Assembly: GCF_003148665.1 (NCBI RefSeq)
Contig: NZ_QGGQ01000002.1
Location: forward strand, 434,001 to 498,000
Source of the DNA: Maribacter polysiphoniae
GTDB taxonomy: Bacteria > Bacteroidota > Bacteroidia > Flavobacteriales > Flavobacteriaceae
Length of the DNA stretch: 64,000 nt
Direction of reading: 5' to 3'
A program made the position numbers and the translations under genes. The notes under the pieces are model-generated. The model had not been told where the DNA came from and did no database searches. It saw nothing but the letters and a program-made list of their open reading frames with translations. This document shows, piece by piece, positions 1 through 8,059 of this stretch; the stretch's first letter is position 1; the number at the start of each line of letters is the position of its first letter.

Positions 1-69
1 ATGTTGCGTTTTGTGATCGACGGAAAGGACATCAAGGACCTGGAGATTATTGAATTGGGCAAACGGTAA
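1..69 (+). CDS. C-terminal end of an unidentified protein (partial)
   Basis: The first 66 bases read open in frame 1 and end in TAA at 67-69. They encode a 22-residue tail with the pattern FVIDGKDIKDLEIIEL followed by GKR. The gene begins outside the window, so the ATG at position 1 may be internal. The tail resembles a terminal beta-strand region of a secreted enzyme, but no family can be named from so little. It runs the same way as the sialate O-acetylesterase 91 bases downstream, so the two may belong to one carbohydrate-related cluster. That link is inference only. Confidence 0.5.
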   Translation: MLRFVIDGKDIKDLEIIELGKR

Positions 70-160
70 GATTACTTTATTTTTATGGTACAAATCAAGA
101 GATACACCAAAAACACTTAAATAAAAAGGAAGCATAATGCTCCCATTAAAACCTTAAAGA

Positions 161-1612
161 ATGAAAAAAATACCTTTGTACTCCCTAATGCTTTTATTCC
201 TTTTACTTACCACCCCGGGCCAGGCGGAAGTAAAATTGCCCGCCATTGTATCTTCCGATATGGTTTTACAGCGCAATACGACCGTAATACTGTGGGGATG
301 GGCTGATGCCGGTAAAAAAATCACCATCAAGGCCTCATGGCTGAATACCCCCTTACAGATAACAACCGATAAATCGGGAAATTGGAAAACGGGGATACAG
401 ACCACTAATGACAAAAAACCGCAAACGATAAACATAACTGGGGATGGTTCGAATATTTTACTGGAAAATATTCTTTTTGGGGAAGTCTGGCTTTGTTCAG
501 GGCAATCAAACATGCAACAACCGCTGAACGGCTATACCGGGCAACCCGTTTTTGGGTCATTGGAAGCAATTTCCTCTTCTAAAAATCCGAATTTACGATT
601 GTTTACCGTAGACCGAATCGGTTCAAAAACTCCCTTGAAAGATATCGAAAAATATACCGGATGGCAAGCCGCAAGTCCTGAAACCGTTAAGGATTTTAGC
701 GCCATTGCCTATTTTTATGGCCAGCGGTTGCAAGAGATTTTAGACGTTCCCGTGGGTATGATCCATACCTCTTGGGGAGGAAGTAGTGTACAGGCATGGC
801 TAAGTAAGGAAGCCATGGAGAACTATCAAAAGGTGGACCTTGATGGCGTTGACATCACAAAACGCACCAACCATATTCCTACGGCCCTATACAATTCGAT
901 GATCCATCCGTTGATTCCATACACCATTAAAGGAGCGTTGTGGTATCAAGGCGAATCGAACCGCGAAGAACCGGAAAATTACAAAAAACTCTTTCCTGCC
1001 ATGGTAAAAGACTGGAGAACACGATGGGACCTTGGTGATTTCCCTTTTTATTATGTGCAAATTGCCCCATTCATATACGATGGCAATGAGGTTTTCTCCA
1101 CTGCCGGCAATTCCGCTTTTATTCGTGAGACTCAATTACAATGTTTAGATGTAATCCCTAATTCCGGTATGGCCGTCTCCATGGATATCGGTGACGACTA
1201 TTGCATTCATCCTCCAAAAAAGAAAGAAGTTGCCGACCGCTTGCTTTACATTGCCTTGAATAAGACGTACGGATTCAATACCCTGGACTATGCCGGCCCC
1301 ACCTTTGCTTCTTTTGAGTCACAGGAAGGTGGTCTCCTTTTAAAATTTGACAACGCCGATACAGGCCTTTTTGCCTATGAAGGTTTGCAAGGATTTGAGA
1401 TCGCAGGAAAGGACAAAGTCTTTTACCCTGCAAACGCAACCATCGTAGACCGTAAAAATGTATTGGTAAAGAGCGATAAAGTACTGAACCCTGCCGCCGT
1501 AAGGTATGCTTGGCGCAACTGGATCACGGGTACGCTCTACGACACCAATCTCCTACCCGCATCTTCATTTAGAACCGACGATTGGAACGATGCTACGAAA
1601 GCTACCGAATAG
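161..1612 (+). CDS. Sialate O-acetylesterase, SASA/SGNH-type, secreted
   Basis: A 483-residue protein with an N-terminal signal peptide (MKKIPLYSLMLLFLLLTTPGQA), so it is exported. The esterase family signatures are present: GQSNM near residue 116 carrying the nucleophilic serine, ALWYQGESN near residue 263, and a late DIGDDYCIHPPKK block near residue 350 carrying the catalytic Asp/His pair. The N-terminal 90 residues form the beta-domain usual in this family. Enzymes of this family remove O-acetyl groups from sialic acids or other glycans, and in marine Bacteroidota they often sit in polysaccharide utilisation loci. The neighbouring gene is only a stub here, so the real substrate is open. 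The length is normal for the family. The ATG at 161 is chosen because it directly begins a good signal peptide. Confidence 0.88.
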   Translation: MKKIPLYSLMLLFLLLTTPGQAEVKLPAIVSSDMVLQRNTTVILWGWADAGKKITIKASWLNTPLQITTDKSGNWKTGIQTTNDKKPQTINITGDGSNILLENILFGEVWLCSGQSNMQQPLNGYTGQPVFGSLEAISSSKNPNLRLFTVDRIGSKTPLKDIEKYTGWQAASPETVKDFSAIAYFYGQRLQEILDVPVGMIHTSWGGSSVQAWLSKEAMENYQKVDLDGVDITKRTNHIPTALYNSMIHPLIPYTIKGALWYQGESNREEPENYKKLFPAMVKDWRTRWDLGDFPFYYVQIAPFIYDGNEVFSTAGNSAFIRETQLQCLDVIPNSGMAVSMDIGDDYCIHPPKKKEVADRLLYIALNKTYGFNTLDYAGPTFASFESQEGGLLLKFDNADTGLFAYEGLQGFEIAGKDKVFYPANATIVDRKNVLVKSDKVLNPAAVRYAWRNWITGTLYDTNLLPASSFRTDDWNDATKATE

Positions 1613-1644
1613 GCACCTATCTACAATAAGAAACTTTTTAAAAA

Positions 1645-1676
1645 ACAAAAAAAACCCTGATGCTTCCATCAGGGTT
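1645..1676 (-). terminator. Rho-independent terminator of the DUF4293 gene
   Basis: A perfect 10-bp inverted repeat AACCCTGATG / CATCAGGGTT with a CTTC loop spans 1653-1676. On the minus strand it is followed by a long T run (the A run at 1645-1654 on the plus strand). It lies 30 bases past the stop of the minus-strand gene. The plus strand lacks a T run after the stem, so it is probably one-directional. Confidence 0.8.
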
Positions 1677-1705
1677 CACGCACTAATACTACTAAGATGT
1701 TAGGC

Positions 1706-2116
1706 TTAACGCAAACGATCAACAGATTTTACAAGATCCTCATCCTTCTTAATAGCCCTGTTGGCCAGGACCAAAAAAACGATAGAAAATACAGGAATCA
1801 ACATCCCAATACCCTTCTCAGAGACCAAGGTCTCTCCGGATAAGTTTAGCGATCGGTAAACGAAAAATCCTAGTAAAAAAAGATTCAATATCATGTTCAA
1901 CCTGTTCAACACAAATTGATTTTGTCGTTTTTTATACAAGAATACGGCAATCAATGCCAAGGCTCCCGACCCATAAAAGACGGTGGAAACCAAAATATCG
2001 TTTTGGGCAAAAAACTCCATTCCCTTGGCATCCAACCAAAGGTAGGCCACAAATGGCGCTACGCCACCCAATAAGGCGACAATAACAAGATAAATGGTCT
2101 GAATTCTTTGAATCAT
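1706..2116 (-). CDS. DUF4293 family small integral membrane protein
   Basis: I place the start at the ATG at 2116, which gives a 136-residue protein beginning MIQRIQTIYL, the typical start of this Bacteroidota family. An upstream in-frame ATG at 2227 would add 37 residues of AT-rich sequence that look non-coding. Four hydrophobic segments are visible: near residues 6-26, 41-61, 71-90 and 103-122. The protein ends with a charged tail. The function is unknown. In Flavobacteriaceae the family is commonly found next to rho, as here, where the two genes are divergent and share the 2117-2309 interval. The linkage with rho is from general knowledge of the group. Confidence 0.78.
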   Translation of the reverse strand: MIQRIQTIYLVIVALLGGVAPFVAYLWLDAKGMEFFAQNDILVSTVFYGSGALALIAVFLYKKRQNQFVLNRLNMILNLFLLGFFVYRSLNLSGETLVSEKGIGMLIPVFSIVFLVLANRAIKKDEDLVKSVDRLR

Positions 2117-2271
2117 TGCTTTAATAACGATTTTCAATGGCAAAAATACATGTCTTTTAAAAAATATCCCCGAATAATTGAAAATAATTTGTAATATTGT
2201 TGCGTTATTAGTTATATCACTTACCAATACGGGATTCTTCCCTTAGTAAACCCAAGTAATAATACACTTCT

Positions 2272-2279
2272 TAATTTTG
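2272..2279 (+). promoter_or_regulatory. Candidate -7 promoter box for rho
   Basis: TAATTTTG matches the Bacteroidota -7 consensus TAnnTTTG and lies 30 bases before the rho ATG. No clear TTG -33 element was found at the expected spacing, so the call is tentative. Confidence 0.4.
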
Positions 2280-2309
2280 TCTAAAGACGTATAATTTATA
2301 TCACATTTA

Positions 2310-3992
2310 ATGTTTGAGATTTCAGATTTAAAATCAAAAAAGCTTCCTGAACTTCAGGAAATAGCAAAAGGCTTGAAAGTACCTAAATTCAAGTCCATGA
2401 AAAAGTTGGACCTTGTATACCAAATTTTGGACGTACAAGCGGCAAATCCCAAAGCCACCGAAGAAATAGCCTCGGTTTCCATTGAAAAAAAACCTGTGGA
2501 AAAAAAACCAACTGAAAAGAGAGTCGCTGAAAAGAAACCAGCAGCAAAAAAACCAATAGAGCGTCCAAAACGAACACGGGTCGCCAACGATAAGAAAACC
2601 GAGGGTAATACGACCACCGAGGATACAAAAACGGAAGCTCCTAACGCTCCCACTCCCAGTGCCCCAAACACACCCGAAGCCCCTGCAAAGAAACCGCAAG
2701 GCGAAAACAGCAGACCAAATCCTAGGGCCAACAACGGACAGAATGCAAAGAAAGGTCCACAACCCCATAAAAACCAAAATGCAAAAAAACCTACCCATCA
2801 AAAAAGTGGGCAGGATAAACGCAATAGTAATTTCGACAAAGACCTAAAGAACCGTTATAAGGAACCGGAATTCGAATTCGATAGTATCATCGCCAGCGAA
2901 GGTGTTCTTGACATCATGCAGGATGGCTATGGTTTCTTACGTTCTTCGGATTATAATTACCTATCCTCACCGGATGATATTTATGTATCACAATCACAGA
3001 TTCGATTGTTCGGACTTAAAACCGGGGATACCGTACTAGGGAATGTACGTCCACCCAAAGAAGGTGAAAAGTATTTTCCCCTGATCAAAGTGAGCAAAAT
3101 CAATGGCATCGATCCCCAGGTGGTACGCGACCGTGTTTCTTTTGAACACTTGACACCTTTGTTCCCTGAGGAAAAATTCAATCTTGCCGATCGTCAGAGC
3201 AGTATCTCTACCCGTATTATAGATTTGTTCTCTCCCATAGGAAAAGGACAAAGGGGAATGATCGTATCCCAGCCCAAAACCGGTAAGACCATGTTGTTGA
3301 AAGACGTGGCAAATGCCATTGCGGCAAACCACCCAGAGGTATATTTAATCGTCTTGCTTATCGATGAGCGACCAGAAGAGGTCACCGATATGCAACGTAA
3401 TGTACAAGGTGAGGTCATTGCCTCGACCTTTGACAAGGAAGCCACCGAACACGTACGTGTAGCCAATATTGTTTTGGAAAAAGCCAAACGTTTGGTTGAA
3501 TGCGGACATGATGTGGTTATCCTATTGGATTCAATTACCCGATTGGCCCGGGCTTACAATACCGTACAACCGGCCTCAGGTAAAGTATTGAGTGGTGGTG
3601 TTGATGCCAACGCCCTACATAAACCAAAACGATTCTTCGGAGCTGCCCGTAATATTGAAGACGGTGGATCACTATCGATCATCGCCACGGCGTTGACAGA
3701 TACCGGCTCTAAGATGGATGAAGTCATCTTTGAGGAATTCAAGGGAACTGGTAACATGGAACTTCAGTTAGACCGTAAAATCAGTAACCGAAGAATATTC
3801 CCTGCAATCGATCTTACTTCCTCCAGTACACGTAGGGATGACTTACTGCTTGATGAAAGCACCATTCAACGTATGTGGATCTTGCGTAAATACCTTGCTG
3901 ATATGAATCCTATCGAAGCCATGGAATTCATTGAACAACGTATCAAGCAAACCAAGAATAATGAGGAGTTCTTAATGACCATGAATCAGTAG
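2310..3992 (+). CDS. rho: Transcription termination factor Rho
   Basis: A 560-residue hexameric RNA helicase that ends transcription. Residues 1-45 form the Rho N-terminal helical domain ([15 protein letters not shown]). They are followed by about 140 residues of low-complexity Lys/Pro/Asn/Thr-rich sequence, including repeated EKKP units and NQNAKK-type patches. The RNA-binding cold-shock-like domain follows near residues 195-265 ([14 protein letters not shown]). The ATPase core has Walker A (SQPKTGKTM), Walker B ([13 protein letters not shown]), and the [11 protein letters not shown] loop near the end. Enterobacterial Rho is about 420 residues, so the extra length is the insertion, which is known from Bacteroidota. 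A strong intrinsic terminator follows the gene. The ATG at 2310 is supported by the conserved N-terminal domain. Confidence 0.97.
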   Translation: MFEISDLKSKKLPELQEIAKGLKVPKFKSMKKLDLVYQILDVQAANPKATEEIASVSIEKKPVEKKPTEKRVAEKKPAAKKPIERPKRTRVANDKKTEGNTTTEDTKTEAPNAPTPSAPNTPEAPAKKPQGENSRPNPRANNGQNAKKGPQPHKNQNAKKPTHQKSGQDKRNSNFDKDLKNRYKEPEFEFDSIIASEGVLDIMQDGYGFLRSSDYNYLSSPDDIYVSQSQIRLFGLKTGDTVLGNVRPPKEGEKYFPLIKVSKINGIDPQVVRDRVSFEHLTPLFPEEKFNLADRQSSISTRIIDLFSPIGKGQRGMIVSQPKTGKTMLLKDVANAIAANHPEVYLIVLLIDERPEEVTDMQRNVQGEVIASTFDKEATEHVRVANIVLEKAKRLVECGHDVVILLDSITRLARAYNTVQPASGKVLSGGVDANALHKPKRFFGAARNIEDGGSLSIIATALTDTGSKMDEVIFEEFKGTGNMELQLDRKISNRRIFPAIDLTSSSTRRDDLLLDESTIQRMWILRKYLADMNPIEAMEFIEQRIKQTKNNEEFLMTMNQ

Positions 3993-4296
3993 TCATTACA
4001 AAACATATTTTTTTACATCCCTTTGGCCACAAACCAAAGGGATTTTTTTTATACCCGTCCCCTTAGGGAATAGGGGTGCCTCGTTGTTGTTTACAATAGG
4101 TTTTAGGCAATACCAAAAGGAACCTATCCCAAAATTGAGTGATTTTTTCGTTGATTTACCCCTATCATTTAGGACTACCCCTTATAAATTCGAATCCGTT
4201 TTTATGTTACTGCGGTAATTTTAATATCTTTATGTCGCAAAGAATGCTCTCCCCCACTTACTTTGCTTGAACATTTTATAACCTAAATCCTATGTC
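3993..4296. other. Intergenic region between rho and a lipoprotein gene
   Basis: This 304-base gap contains the rho terminator at 4017-4050 and, after it, a small 5-bp hairpin CCCCT/AGGGG near 4057-4075. A weak promoter-like TATCTTTA lies at 4225-4232, about 65 bases before the next start codon. No coding potential was seen on either strand. Confidence 0.5.
4017..4050 (+). terminator. rho: Rho-independent terminator of rho
   Basis: The 10-bp stem ATCCCTTTGG / CCAAAGGGAT has a 7-base loop and is followed directly by eight T residues. It begins 24 bases after the rho stop codon. An intrinsic terminator behind rho would make the end of this transcript independent of Rho itself. Confidence 0.85.
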
Positions 4297-5067
4297 ATGA
4301 TCAATGCAAAAAAGTTTTTGTCCCATTCCCTTATGCTTTTTATTATCCTGTTCAGCTCCATGAGTTGTGAGGAAGAAAAGGAAAAGGAAGTAGCCCCCGA
4401 AGTCTTGGCCCCAGAACAAATTGTACATGTGGAACAAGCCAAGGAAATGTATGATTTCTATACCAAAAGGCGCGTACCTTTGATCCAACGTTACGAAGAT
4501 TCCATAAACCGCAGGAAGTACGGCACCAAAATACAGCAGAAAAAGAAAGCCAAGTCTAATTCGGATGAGGCCAACGCGGAAAAAAAGTTTGATGTGGCCC
4601 GTTATGTCTCCTATGACTACAAAACCCTAAAACAATACTTGGCCTATATTGAACAAGAGGCCAAAAAGGCCAATGTCGAAATCTCAGGTCTGCGTATCTA
4701 TTTCTCAAACTATCCTGACAAAGCATTTTTTGATGGCCAGAATAAGGATTCTATTTTGCATCCGAGACAGAATTCCGTGTTGCTATCCCCAACCTTAACA
4801 AAAGGAAAAAGGGATTATCTTTTTTATATCGGGGAAGACAAAGACCAACAGGAAGCCATATTGCTTTCCGACAGCTTCAAACCCATCAAAGACATCATAG
4901 GAATGGGTCACCTTGGTAATGCAGAATCGAAATCACATGCCTCTTTCATGCCAAGCCTCTCAACATCCACGGCAAATACCACCTTAAACACATCGTTTTA
5001 TGCCGGAACAAGCTTGACCATGAATAAGGGTACCGGAGCACCCCCACCATTCCCTGAAGAGGATTAA
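4297..5067 (+). CDS. Hypothetical lipoprotein
   Basis: A 256-residue protein that I cannot assign to a named family. It has a lipoprotein signal (hydrophobic core LMLFIILFSS, then MSC), and the lipidated cysteine near residue 24 is followed by a run of acidic residues (EEEKEKE). Acidic residues after the cysteine resemble the lipoprotein export signal of Bacteroidota, so surface exposure is possible. The middle is charged and helical (about residues 45-130), and the end is a flexible Ser/Thr/Gly/Pro-rich tail finishing in PPPFPEED. The gene ends 10 bases before the next membrane-protein gene, suggesting an operon of two. The start at 4297 gives a normal-length signal peptide. Confidence 0.7.
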   Translation: MINAKKFLSHSLMLFIILFSSMSCEEEKEKEVAPEVLAPEQIVHVEQAKEMYDFYTKRRVPLIQRYEDSINRRKYGTKIQQKKKAKSNSDEANAEKKFDVARYVSYDYKTLKQYLAYIEQEAKKANVEISGLRIYFSNYPDKAFFDGQNKDSILHPRQNSVLLSPTLTKGKRDYLFYIGEDKDQQEAILLSDSFKPIKDIIGMGHLGNAESKSHASFMPSLSTSTANTTLNTSFYAGTSLTMNKGTGAPPPFPEED

Positions 5068-5077
5068 GCCCGTATTG

Positions 5078-5758
5078 ATGTACGACTTTCTAAAAGATAA
5101 TTATTTCATCCCGCTTTACGGGATCACCCTATTAATTTCCCTACTACGCTATAACCGTTATTATAGTAGTATCCTGAAGTACTTTCCCCTCATCATCATT
5201 TACACCATGGTGTCGGAAATATTGGGATTCTTTATTAGGGACTTTGATGATTTCCAGATTGTGTATATTGAAAAGTACCAGTACGCAAACTATATTATTT
5301 TCAATATATACGACCTGGTATTCTTTTTCTATTTCTATTTTATATTTTGGAAAGTAGTAAAGCTCAAAAAACACAAGGATATCATCAAGTATGGCGCTTT
5401 GGTTTATATTCTGGCGTCGTTGATCAATCCGTTTATCCATAACGTAATGATCTTCCCCCAGTTTTACGCCTCCACTATCGGATCCATCGTATTGATCATC
5501 GCCATTATCCTCTATTTTCTAGAAGGTGGGATTCAAAAAGGGAACAGGCACAATCTACTTACTTGGATAAGTTACGGACTTTTATTATTCAATATTTTCT
5601 TCCCCGTAATCTCACTCCTTTCCTATTACAATTTCCCCGTCTACGACAAATTGCACCTAAGGCAATTCCATTACCTTCTGATCATCGCAACGTATGTCTT
5701 TTTCATCATCGGCTTCGTTGTTATGAAACCCATGCGGGCCTTGGCGGAAGAATCTTAA
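5078..5758 (+). CDS. Hypothetical polytopic membrane protein
   Basis: A protein of about 226 residues, very rich in Phe, Tyr and Ile. Roughly six to seven membrane segments are visible: near residues 10-25, 32-52, 75-95, 107-125, 130-150, 162-180 and 195-215. I do not recognise the family. The ATG at 5078 is preferred over the TTG at 5075, one codon upstream. The gene follows the lipoprotein gene by 10 bases and is probably co-transcribed with it. A hairpin after the stop ends the unit. It may be a membrane partner for the lipoprotein, which is inference from spacing only. Confidence 0.68.
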   Translation: MYDFLKDNYFIPLYGITLLISLLRYNRYYSSILKYFPLIIIYTMVSEILGFFIRDFDDFQIVYIEKYQYANYIIFNIYDLVFFFYFYFIFWKVVKLKKHKDIIKYGALVYILASLINPFIHNVMIFPQFYASTIGSIVLIIAIILYFLEGGIQKGNRHNLLTWISYGLLLFNIFFPVISLLSYYNFPVYDKLHLRQFHYLLIIATYVFFIIGFVVMKPMRALAEES

Positions 5759-5767
5759 AACAAAAAA

Positions 5768-5799
5768 ATGCCCAGACGGAAACCATCTGGGCATTTTTA
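5768..5799. terminator. Bidirectional intrinsic terminator between the membrane protein gene and rpsT
   Basis: The stem ATGCCCAGA / TCTGGGCAT (5768-5794) is flanked by an A run on the left and a T run on the right. It can therefore serve both the plus-strand membrane protein gene and the minus-strand rpsT, which converge here. Confidence 0.78.
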
Positions 5800-5815
5800 T
5801 AAACCGTAGAAAATC

Positions 5816-6067
5816 TTACAATGCTGCAACGTGCTTTGCCAATTTACTCTTTAAGTTGGCCGCTTTATTGGCATGTATAATGTTTCGTTTTGCCAACCTA
5901 TCGATCATACTAACAACCTCAGGCAACAATTTCGCAGCATCGTCCTTATTTTCTTCACCGCGCAACCTCTTAATAGCGTTACGGGTTGTTTTGTGCTGGT
6001 ACCTGTTGCGTAAACGTACAGCTTCGTTTCTTCTAATCCTCTTTAATGCTGACTTGTGATTTGCCAT
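5816..6067 (-). CDS. rpsT: 30S ribosomal protein bS20
   Basis: An 83-residue basic protein beginning MANHKSALKRIRRNE, the hallmark of S20, which binds 16S rRNA early in small-subunit assembly. It is predicted to be almost entirely helical with many Lys and Arg. The conserved C-terminal IIHANKAANLKSKLAKHV block is intact and the length is normal. The gene lies 42 bases downstream of the CCA end of the nearer tRNA-Glu, on the same strand. With no terminator visible in between, it may be read from the strong promoter ahead of the tRNA genes. Confidence 0.96.
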   Translation of the reverse strand: MANHKSALKRIRRNEAVRLRNRYQHKTTRNAIKRLRGEENKDDAAKLLPEVVSMIDRLAKRNIIHANKAANLKSKLAKHVAAL

Positions 6068-6109
6068 CTTTTCTTTAAATTATGTTTTTAAGACATTTGC
6101 CTTTTTACT

Positions 6110-6184
6110 TGGTAGTCCGTAGGGGAATCGAACCCCTGTTACCAGGATGAAAACCTGGCGTCCTAACCCCTAGACGAACGGACC
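6110..6184 (-). tRNA. tRNA-Glu (anticodon TTC), copy with encoded CCA
   Basis: Read on the minus strand, the gene folds into a full cloverleaf. The acceptor stem is GGTCCGT/ACGGACT, the anticodon stem CCAGG/CCTGG encloses the loop TTTTCAT with anticodon TTC, and the T-arm is AGGGG TTCGATT CCCCT. The discriminator A at 6113 is followed by CCA at 6112-6110. The 72-nt body is identical to the second copy. It lies in a minus-strand series of two tRNAs then rpsT. Confidence 0.95.
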
Positions 6185-6243
6185 TTATTTTCGGGACAAA
6201 AACCTACTTGTTGTTCCAATCCCAATCATTCAATATTACCTTG

Positions 6244-6315
6244 TAGTCCGTAGGGGAATCGAACCCCTGTTACCAGGATGAAAACCTGGCGTCCTAACCC
6301 CTAGACGAACGGACC
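6244..6315 (-). tRNA. tRNA-Glu (anticodon TTC), copy without encoded CCA
   Basis: The 72-nt body is identical to the copy 131 bases away, with the same cloverleaf and TTC anticodon. After the discriminator A the next bases are CAA instead of CCA, so the end must be added by the nucleotidyltransferase. A well-formed promoter lies directly upstream at 6340-6369. Confidence 0.95.
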
Positions 6316-6339
6316 ATTACTCTGCACAAAATGCGGATG

Positions 6340-6369
6340 CAAAAATACAATTATTTTTAACTATCGCAA
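6340..6369 (-). promoter_or_regulatory. Promoter of the tRNA-Glu pair (and perhaps rpsT)
   Basis: On the minus strand, TTG (6369-6367) is separated by exactly 19 bases from TATTTTTG (6347-6340). This matches the Bacteroidota consensus TTG-N19-TAnnTTTG. The box lies about 25 bases before the first tRNA. It is the clearest promoter in the window. Confidence 0.7.
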
Positions 6370-6442
6370 CACCTGCTTATTATTTTTTTACTTAATCGCG
6401 AATATAACCATTTTTATTATAGAAAATAAAGCCTTTTCCCAT

Positions 6443-6467
6443 CAAAAAAAACGATACTGCGATCATT
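6443..6467 (-). terminator. proS: Possible weak terminator of proS
   Basis: On the minus strand AATGAT-CGCAGT-ATCGTT forms a six-pair stem with one G-U pair, followed by a run of T. It begins 21 bases after the proS stop. The stem is short, so the call is tentative. Confidence 0.4.
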
Positions 6468-6488
6468 GTAAAAAGATTTTATCGATTA

Positions 6489-7964
6489 TCAATAAGCCTT
6501 GGCAAACAACACCCTACGGGCCGAAGCCTCACCGGTGACCATACAATGCCCAGGTGTGGTATCCCCTTCAATGGGAATACAACGGATGGTAGCCTTTGTT
6601 TCTTCCTTAATTCTATCTTCCGTGGCCACGGTACCATCCCAATGGGCAGAAATAAATCCGCCTTTTTCCTCCAATACCTTTTTAAACTCCTCATAACTAT
6701 CCACCTCGGTAATATGCTCCTTCCGGTAGTCCAAGGCTTTGTTGAATATATTTTTCTGCATATCCTCCATCAGGAACTCGATTTTGGCAATTACCCCATC
6801 CATGGGTACGGTTTCCTTTTCGAGCGTATCACGTCGGGCCACTTCATAGGTGCCATTCTCCATATCGCGTTGACCAATGGCCAAACGTACGGGAACCCCC
6901 TTCAATTCATATTCATTGAATTTAAACCCTGGTTTATAGGTATCCCGATCGTCATATTTAACCGAAATACCCTTGGCCCGTAATTCCTTTACCAAAGGAT
7001 CGACTTTTTCAGAAATGGCATCCAATTGATCAAGTCCTTTATAAATAGGCACGATAACAACTTGTATAGGCGCCAATTTTGGAGGCAACACCAACCCATT
7101 GTCATCACTATGGGTCATGACCAAGGCCCCCATCAATCGGGTAGACACTCCCCAAGAAGTCGCCCAGACGTATTCTTGCTTACCTTCCTTCGATGCGAAT
7201 TTCACATCAAAGGCTTTGGCAAAATTTTGTCCCAGGAAATGGGAGGTTCCGGCCTGTAAGGCTTTTCCATCCTGCATTAAGGCCTCTATACAATAGGTCT
7301 CTACAGCCCCTGCAAAACGCTCACTTTCCGTTTTCACCCCTTTTATCACCGGTACGGCCATATGGTTTTCGGCAAAATCGGCATAAACGTTCATCATTTG
7401 CTCTGCCTCTTCGATAGCTTCTTTTTCCGTGGCATGGGCGGTATGCCCTTCTTGCCATAAAAATTCAGCCGTGCGCAAAAAGAGTCGGGTACGCATTTCC
7501 CAACGCACTACATTGGCCCACTGATTGATCAACAAAGGCAAATCACGATAGGATTGTATCCATTTTCTATAGGTATCCCATATAATGGTTTCGGAAGTTG
7601 GCCTAATAATCAATTCCTCTTCCAGTTTCGCATCCTCATCCACGATGATACCACTTCCGTCCTCGGCATTCTTCAAACGGTAATGGGTTACTACCGCACA
7701 TTCCTTGGCAAAACCTTCAACATGACTTGCTTCCTTACTTAAGTACGATTTCGGGATAAGCAATGGAAAATATGCATTTTCATGCCCGGTTTCCTTGAAC
7801 TTCTTATCCAAAGCCGCCTGCATTTTTTCCCAAATGGCGTAGCCGTACGGTTTGATGACCATACACCCTCTAACCCCTGAGTTTTCGGCTAGATCAGCCT
7901 TTACAACCAGTTCATTATACCATTTGGAATAATCCTCACTTCTCTTTGTCAATTTTTTACCCAT
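6489..7964 (-). CDS. proS: Prolyl-tRNA synthetase, class II, archaeal/eukaryote-like type
   Basis: A 491-residue enzyme that charges tRNA-Pro. The class II motifs are visible: motif 1 near residue 65 ([10 protein letters not shown]), motif 2 with the RPTSE box and [19 protein letters not shown] (residues 117-168), and motif 3 near residue 275 ([24 protein letters not shown]). The anticodon-binding domain follows from about residue 300. The C-terminal extension ends in a conserved tyrosine (LFAKAY). The long editing insertion of the Escherichia coli type is absent, so this is the shorter type 3 enzyme usual in Bacteroidota. The ATG at 7964 ([18 protein letters not shown]) is the conserved start. 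The gene is divergent from the 8060 lipoprotein gene. Confidence 0.97.
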   Translation of the reverse strand: MGKKLTKRSEDYSKWYNELVVKADLAENSGVRGCMVIKPYGYAIWEKMQAALDKKFKETGHENAYFPLLIPKSYLSKEASHVEGFAKECAVVTHYRLKNAEDGSGIIVDEDAKLEEELIIRPTSETIIWDTYRKWIQSYRDLPLLINQWANVVRWEMRTRLFLRTAEFLWQEGHTAHATEKEAIEEAEQMMNVYADFAENHMAVPVIKGVKTESERFAGAVETYCIEALMQDGKALQAGTSHFLGQNFAKAFDVKFASKEGKQEYVWATSWGVSTRLMGALVMTHSDDNGLVLPPKLAPIQVVIVPIYKGLDQLDAISEKVDPLVKELRAKGISVKYDDRDTYKPGFKFNEYELKGVPVRLAIGQRDMENGTYEVARRDTLEKETVPMDGVIAKIEFLMEDMQKNIFNKALDYRKEHITEVDSYEEFKKVLEEKGGFISAHWDGTVATEDRIKEETKATIRCIPIEGDTTPGHCMVTGEASARRVLFAKAY

Positions 7965-8059
7965 TATGCGTAGTTTGGCACAAAACTTGTGTTATTATTA
8001 TGTAAATAGTTCGGTAAAACTAACTATTTTTAATATGTTCAACAATAAAAATTGAAACC

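Noticed and set aside
2334-2801. Long antisense open frames over the rho insertion
   Set aside because: They arise from the biased Lys/Pro/Asn codons of the sense strand, show runs of Phe/Cys/Gly, and overlap a certain gene.
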